Assembly: GCA_900155495.1 (NCBI GenBank)
Contig: FTLJ01000259.1
Coordinates: 2,387 to 15,094, forward strand
Source of the DNA: Porogramme epimiltina
Taxonomy: Eukaryota > Basidiomycota > Agaricomycetes > Polyporales > Polyporaceae
DNA: 12,708 bases
Reading direction: 5' to 3'
The notes beneath the pieces are model-generated. The model searched no databases, was not told the DNA's origin, and worked only from the letters and a program-made list of their open reading frames with translations. Shown in pieces: positions 8,219 to 12,708 of the stretch. Every line of letters starts with the position of its first letter. Position 1 is the first letter of the stretch. A program made the position numbers and the translations under genes.

Positions 8219-8399
8219 CACCCCCTCGACCAAAAGCATCCGGGAGTCCCCCCTTCACCGCTCTTCTACCAACTATTTAGCTGCAGGTAACCCCCACGCA
8301 TCACATTATACACCTGGAGGAGGTACTCATTAATCGAGCGTTCACAGGCCCGCCTGATCAAGAGCACTAGGAGCCGAGTGGCACACTTTCGGTCGCACA
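8219..8399 (+). promoter_or_regulatory. Conserved promoter-proximal region of F-box copy B
   Basis: Aligns with 1350-1552 through to the ATG. The blocks shared between the two copies are candidates for core promoter and 5' UTR signals. No clear TATA box. Confidence 0.55.
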
Positions 8400-9853
8400 A
8401 TGGACGAGAGCGATCGCTTGATCCATGTGCGCTCTCCTCCATCTCGTGCGACCTTCTCGTCCCTGACACAAGTTCAGGCCGCATCTCATGGCGCTTCACC
8501 ATGCCTCCCTGGAGAAATCACCGACATCATCATCTCGTTCCTCTTCGCTGTCGAAAACTACTTTGAACGTCCTCCCGGCTACAATGCACTGTGCAGTTGC
8601 GCCCTCGTCTGCCGCAACTGGCTGCCTGCAAGCCGTCACACTCTCTTCACGCGCGTCACCATCACGTCCGACGAGCAATATGCCCTCTTCGTGTCCAACG
8701 TCGTTCGCTCTTACCCAGGGCGGTCATGGCTACTATCGACCCGCGAATTAGCCTTGTACGGTCCGCTAGTGCTCCTGGATCGCCCGCGTGAAACGAACGC
8801 CACAAGACTCTTCATCCACGAACTCGGTGGTCAACTCCCGAACCTGGAGGTGCTTGGTCTCTACAATCTGGACTTCGGCATAGTGGAGAGCTCCCCGTCC
8901 CCTCGGAAGTTCGCTGCTCTGTCCGCATTCTCTTCCGTGCGAACCCTCACTCTCAGGGAGTGCAAGTTCCCTTCATTTGCTGCAGCCCGCTACACGATCG
9001 CATCCCTACCCTCACTGACAGACCTCATGGTGCTCAATATAACGTGGCCTATTGCCAGCGGTCCAGAGTCACCCCTCCCCTTCCTTCGCAGTCCGCGAAA
9101 ATCTCCGTCTCTCAGAAGACTACGTAGCCTCGAATTTTGGGGTGGCATTACCACCTACGAGGACCAAATACTGCAATGGCTCTCAACTACTTCCTTGGCC
9201 GCCTCTCTTGCGAACCTCACTGTGTTCTCGGATGCATTCGAGGCGAACGCTACAGGCTTCTGGGAGTACGTTGGTCCGTCTACTACTCAATTAACCATTA
9301 TGGAGGTACGGGTACAGGACCTCCGGAATGAAGGTATGTGACATTGAGAATATACCCCCGAGTTTACCGGGCTGCCGGTTTCACTGACGAATCATACGTA
9401 GCCTTCCCTGAGTCTCTGAGCCATTTCACCACTCTTCGGTCCTTGGCCATCAATGCGACGCTTAATGACAAAATATTCGATCTTTGGGAGTCCATAGGAG
9501 CCCTTATTTCGACAGGGTCGCTAAACTCGGGCATTCAGATTCTCTCTATTCGCTTTACGTGGCGTCCACCTCGAAAGTGCATCAATAGTGACTATATATC
9601 GAGTGGGCTCGAGTTGGTGCTTGGGAAAACGGAGGTTCTGGACCCGTTGCTCGAGGTTTTTTTCGACCAACTCACTACATTGTCCCTCGACATGCGTTAT
9701 GCCTGGCCCATAAACCTCCATGACGAGCTGTACAATGAAGCTCTCACTCATTTCTCCCAACCGGCCACCGAGGATGTGTTGCGGAAGAACCTTCCGAGGA
9801 TTTCCCAGATGGTTTGCTTAACTGTTTCCGTATCTCACTCAAAAGAGCTGTGA
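8400..9853 (+). CDS. F-box protein with leucine-rich C-terminal region, two exons
   Basis: Exon 1 is 8400-9333 and exon 2 is 9402-9853. The 68-nt intron has donor GTATGT, branch site CTGAC 17 nt before the acceptor, and acceptor GTAG; phase 1 joins the frames into 461 residues. The start is fixed by the identical ATGGACGAG context in copy A. The F-box spans about residues 36-83, from LPGEITDIIISFL to CALVCRNWLPASRHTLF. The rest is irregularly leucine-rich with LRR-like strands, as in many basidiomycete F-box proteins. From family knowledge, such proteins bind Skp1 and act as substrate receptors of SCF ubiquitin ligases; the substrate is unknown. It is the only complete member of a tandem array whose upstream copy is broken. 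No signal peptide or membrane segment is seen. Confidence 0.85.
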
Positions 9854-10470
9854 GTCAGTCGTTTTATCGTGTCAGCCGTGGGGCTTATTCACGCTACAGA
9901 TACTAGCAGACGTTCCCTCCCCTCACCAGAGGCGGGTTAAGGATTGGCTATTCAAGTTGTACCGTCATAAGCATTGTAGCACACATTATATCGCTGAACG
10001 CGGTGGCGCTATAGTCTCTCGACGGGCCAAAAATAAACTATACGGGCAGGAAATAGAGGTGGTGATATAATGCGTTAATAGGGATGTATCCGAGGGTAAG
10101 TTAGGTGTGGCTGCAACTTGGAGCGGTAACTTGTAGACCCTAAAGACCTGGAACATCGTCGGCGATGTTCATTCTGTGGCCCATCGTCCGCACTTCCCCC
10201 ATTCTTGCCCCTCGCCCCGACGCCGTCAGCCGCCCTGCATATAGCACTACTCGAGCTTCACGAGATTTTGGAGTGACACGTCGTGTGGTCTTTTGTGAAC
10301 CTCTCGGATCTTCCACTTCTCGCCGCGCTCGCTGTACGTCACTGCGGCCCCGGAACTCATGAGACAGCCACAAACGCAGGCACGTCCATCTGCACCATTC
10401 CACTACGGGCTCTTTTGCTCCTACACCGCAATTAGTACTAAACTGCACCCCCGCACTCCGTCTGTCGCAT
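9854..10470. repeat. 3' flank of duplicated unit B
   Basis: Matches 6153-6740. The best-conserved core, 10240-10352, differs from unit A at only two positions, whereas the F-box coding sequence and the nearest 3' flank differ at roughly one base in four or five by eye. Confidence 0.75.
10151..10170. promoter_or_regulatory. Conserved palindrome, copy B
   Basis: GAACATCGTCGGCGATGTTC keeps the arms of the unit A site at 6446-6465 although three central bases have changed. Confidence 0.4.
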
Positions 10471-10700
10471 CAGACGGCAGTGCCACCCGCCACGAACATA
10501 AACGATACACGCCTCAGAACGGAGAGCACCAGGCGCTCCATTGAACAACATCGCGCCAAGCACGCAAGCTGAGGGTCGAAGGCGCGACGTACGCACGCCA
10601 CTAGGATCCGTGGCTCCGGTAGGTCGTACGCGGACGTCGATGTCGACCAGGATGCCCAGGTCCTCGTATGCGCACGGGCCCATCACGACCAATATGTGGT

Positions 10701-10755
10701 GGGAGAGAGACATGATGAGGGCGCACCATTAGACCGGCCACCGCTATGTCCAGGC
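10701..10755. repeat. Fragment of a third unit
   Basis: GAGAGAGACATGATGAGGGC and the following bases match the upstream blocks near 777 (unit A) and 7516 (unit B), again in plus orientation. The distance from the unit B copy is about 3.2 kb, close to one insert-free unit. This implies a third, decayed copy of the tandem unit. The rest of 10471-10787 shows no gene. Confidence 0.55.
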
Positions 10756-10787
10756 AGACCGGGACAACGAGCAGAGGGGGAAATGTG

Positions 10788-10863
10788 CAAGAGACAAGCC
10801 CGAAGCGCCCAAGTGTCGGTGCCAGCTGGCATCGACACTTGGGCGCTTCGGACTTGTCTCTTG
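10788..10863. repeat. Near-perfect 76-nt palindrome
   Basis: The left arm starts CAAGAGACAAGCCCGAAGCG and the right arm ends CGCTTCGGACTTGTCTCTTG. The centre is GCCAGCTGGC with no spacer. Of 38 possible pairs, 36 are Watson-Crick, one is G-T and one is mismatched (C-A). A transcript would fold into a single long hairpin. It could be a small-RNA precursor, a degenerate MITE or a break-repair product. Confidence 0.9.
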
Positions 10864-11843
10864 TCCACTGGCAGCACTTCGTTCTCCCTTCCGCCACCTC
10901 CTAGCTCGGCATCTCACCGGTCACCGTTTGAACCTCGGCGCACCTTCCCTCTCTCATTCTCTCTCTCACGATCACCCACCTCGACCTTCTCGAAGCATCG
11001 TCCGGACGGTGCTTTCGTCGGGACGGGCTCTGGGTCTGGGCCGCGCGCATCGCGCAGAACAGCGGGTGCTCGATCGGCGGTCTGGCGCAGCGACAATATT
11101 GGCGTGCACGCGGGACGGCGAACTGGATTCGTCGACGGGGGCTTGCGGGGCAGCTTCTAGGGTGGTGGCGTATCGCGACCGAGGCCAGCGGGAGACGGGC
11201 ACGCCAGTGACAGTATGCGCCCCAGTCCCGTTCTCGACTGCGCCCCTCGTACGCCCTTCTCCTCTTCTCTTCTCTTCTTTCCGCTGCACACTCGTCCTCC
11301 CCGCCTTGCTTCCTCCCCCCTCCACATCGATTATCCCCGGCCTCCACCTATATCGCACCTCGTCCGTCGCTGCAACAAAACCCTCTCGCCGCGCTCTGGC
11401 GTGCTCTCAGTGACCTTCCCCGCCGGACCCCACATCAGAACACGTCTTGGCCCGCCCCGCCGCGTACCCTCCCGCCACCGTTCACGCACTCTGTGGCGAA
11501 CACGGGCCCCGCGTGGTGCCACGGATTCGACGACTCGCCGTCGTAATCGTCCTCGAGCTTTACCCGAGACGCCCCCTTCGCCTCCTCGGTGCCCCATTTT
11601 CGCCCTGCCCCCCGGGCTGCGCGGATGCGGCACCCCTTTCAGGACCAACCTCCTGCCGACGACTTCGCCCCTCACCATCACCCCCACTCATCGCCGGTCA
11701 ATTGTACTATTATTGTAGCTGTTTCTTATATTAGTACATTGTATATCTGTCACTGCTTGCTACTCCAATATATTTAGTGCCCCCAAACCCTGTGAACCCG
11801 CGTGCCCGCCACCCTACGCCGCGAGGCGGATGTGTGCTTGCGA
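10864..11843. other. Gene-free region with a pyrimidine-rich promoter-like stretch
   Basis: No convincing gene is seen. The plus strand has CT-rich tracts at 10940-10970 and 11253-11282 and a CTATATCG motif near 11347, resembling fungal promoter DNA. The only long frame downstream (ATG at 11215, 167 codons) is Pro/Arg/Ser-rich and mirrored by an open frame on the other strand, so I do not call it. An AT-rich segment at 11698-11775 could be a transcript end. Confidence 0.4.
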
Positions 11844-11993
11844 TGCTTAAGGCTGCTTAAGGTTGCTTAGATTGCTTATTGCAGCGCGCCAAATGTTGCT
11901 TAGCTCGGTCTAAGGGCTTGCTTAGTCCTTAGTGCTTAAAGCGCTTAAAAGTCAATTTAAGCGCGTTAAGCTGTGTTTAAGTGCGTTTAAGTG
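11844..11993. repeat. Cluster of TGCTTAAG-type motifs
   Basis: TGCTTA(A/G/T) starts at 11844, 11854, 11864 and 11873 (spacing 10, 10, 9), and again at 11897, 11919 and 11933, followed by CGCTTAA. From about 11956 the motif appears in the opposite orientation (TTTAAGCG, GTTAAGC, GTTTAAGTG twice). That is about 12 copies in 150 bp, making the cluster roughly inverted about its middle. Confidence 0.7.
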
Positions 11994-12029
11994 ATTCCGG
12001 GGTCTACTGATGTACCTGGGGACGCCCGC

Positions 12030-12095
12030 AGACCCAGACGCGCTTCGTGTTGGTTGGAGGTGGGCCATGGGGAGCGGCCATACGCCTTCATCCCC
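12030..12095. repeat. Further fragment of the upstream repeat block
   Basis: CGCTTCGTGTTGGTTGGAGG at 12041-12060 and the following TACGCCTTCATCC match unit B near 7689-7742. It may be the remainder of the third unit begun at 10701, separated by roughly 1.3 kb of other DNA. Confidence 0.45.
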
Positions 12096-12110
12096 AGTGA
12101 AAACCCTCCC

Positions 12111-12170
12111 GATTCGGGGGGATTAAGAGCGATTTAGGGCGATTGGGGGTGATTAAGGTGGGTTGGGATC
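12111..12170. repeat. Decamer array, strict 10-bp period
   Basis: Six consecutive 10-base units begin at 12111, 12121, 12131, 12141, 12151 and 12161. The first five start with GATT (GATTCGGGGG, GATTAAGAGC, GATTTAGGGC, GATTGGGGGT, GATTAAGGTG) and the sixth with GGTT. Some units resemble TTAGGG, but this is not a telomere array. Confidence 0.75.
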
Positions 12171-12310
12171 TGTAGGGAGCATGATTGGCGTCTAAATACT
12201 ATGTAATTTTCTCACATGTCCGCTCTCGAGCTCACCAAATGCCAGTCGATGTCATTCTTTTTTGCGCGTGTGCCCATCTGACGCGGACGTCTGACGTCTG
12301 GATGTGCCCC

Positions 12311-12387
12311 GAGAGAAATTTCTCTCGCTGAGAGACAAGAAATTTCTGGGTCCGAATTTACTCCAAGGGGGGCTCAGAAATTTCTTG
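12311..12387. promoter_or_regulatory. Three AGAAATTTCT sites, heat-shock-element-like
   Basis: The 10-bp palindrome AGAAATTTCT occurs at 12314-12323, 12339-12348 and 12376-12385. The first sits inside the 16-bp palindrome GAGAGAAATTTCTCTC (12311-12326). The second and third are arms of a perfect 13-bp inverted repeat (CAAGAAATTTCTG at 12336-12348, CAGAAATTTCTTG at 12375-12387). Each contains nGAAnnTTCn, the paired core of heat-shock factor sites. A TGACGTC (CRE-like) motif lies just upstream near 12291. If a promoter, the gene it serves is not visible in this window. Confidence 0.35.
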
Positions 12388-12528
12388 CGCAAACGTGCGA
12401 GAATGAATGGACAGACCACAGACTGGGGGTGATTTCGGTCATGCGATCCGGCGTTGTAGGATGTAGTGCATCGTCGGGCGCAGTATTTGCTCCATTATGG
12501 CAAGTTCGAGGCGTTCCTTCCTCGGATC

Positions 12529-12675
12529 TCAACACATGGTGGATTCGAGTTGAGTCAACCGCTTGTCAGCCTCAGTCCGGAGCAAGGCAAACTCGTCGCG
12601 GAGCGTGGCGGGGTCCCTGGATAGCTGCGTCGTGATCTGGTTTGTGGCCGAGTTGAGGTCGAGGGTGTTGGAACA
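12529..12675 (-). pseudogene. Possible coiled-coil coding fragment
   Basis: A 48-codon frame (stop at 12529-12531) reads as a charged heptad-like peptide, including RDPATLRDEFALLRTEADKR and LTQLES, typical of a coiled coil. It lacks an upstream ATG and is bounded upstream by an in-frame stop, so it would have to be an exon or the remnant of a gene or retroelement. No family is assigned. Confidence 0.2.
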
Positions 12676-12708
12676 TTACATTACGTAACGCTAAAAGTCG
12701 AGTCACGT

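Noticed and set aside
10696..11160. Plus-strand 154-codon open frame
   Set aside because: It runs through a fragment of the upstream repeat block and through the 76-nt palindrome, has Pro/Ser/Arg-rich composition, and overlaps open frames on the other strand.
11215..11718. Plus-strand 167-codon frame with an ATG start
   Set aside because: Low-complexity Pro/Arg/Ser composition, no domain, and a mirrored open frame on the minus strand (11687-11331); explained by GC bias.
12111..12170. Telomeric repeat tract
   Set aside because: Only one unit contains TTAGGG; the period is 10 bp rather than 6, and unique DNA follows on both sides.

Overview
This window looks like the accessory genome of a filamentous basidiomycete (Agaricomycetes type). 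The evidence is short introns of 47-68 nt with GT(A/G)NGT donors and good branch sites, an F-box family gene in tandem copies, GC-rich intergenic DNA, and a nuclease-kinase fusion gene of a type known from mushroom genomes. No bacterial operon structure is present. All calls come from reading the sequence; no database search was run.

Layout: (1) 14-105, minus strand: a tRNA-like Pol III unit (A box, B box, T-rich terminator). (2) 570-6740: duplicated unit A, with an upstream repeat block, a conserved promoter-proximal segment, and an F-box gene that is now broken. Its 5' part is at 1553-2059 and its 3' part at 5919-6152. About 0.7 kb of the gene's middle is missing and replaced by roughly 3.86 kb of unrelated DNA (2060-5918). 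(3) That inserted DNA carries, on the minus strand, a four-exon gene (2489-4671) for a predicted 676-residue protein. It has a PD-(D/E)XK-like nuclease segment followed by an atypical protein-kinase domain, the architecture described for Crinkler-like (CR) proteins of basidiomycetes. The insert also has short direct repeats and strong hairpins near its right end. (4) 7291-10470: unit B, a second copy with an intact two-exon F-box gene (8400-9853, 461 aa). (5) 10701-10755 and 12030-12095: short remnants of a third unit. (6) 10788-10863: a nearly perfect 76-nt palindrome. (7) 10864-12708: no convincing gene, but several unusual short-repeat structures: a cluster of TTAAG/CTTAA motifs, a strict 10-bp-period array, and three copies of AGAAATTTCT. 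A possible coiled-coil coding fragment lies at the far end on the minus strand.

The F-box protein would act as a substrate-recognition subunit of an SCF-type ubiquitin ligase. The nuclease-kinase gene is antisense to the F-box gene it sits in and need not be functionally linked to it. The main story is a tandem F-box array in which one copy was destroyed by DNA carrying a CR-like nuclease-kinase, plus a short 3'-flank block that is far better conserved between units than the genes themselves.
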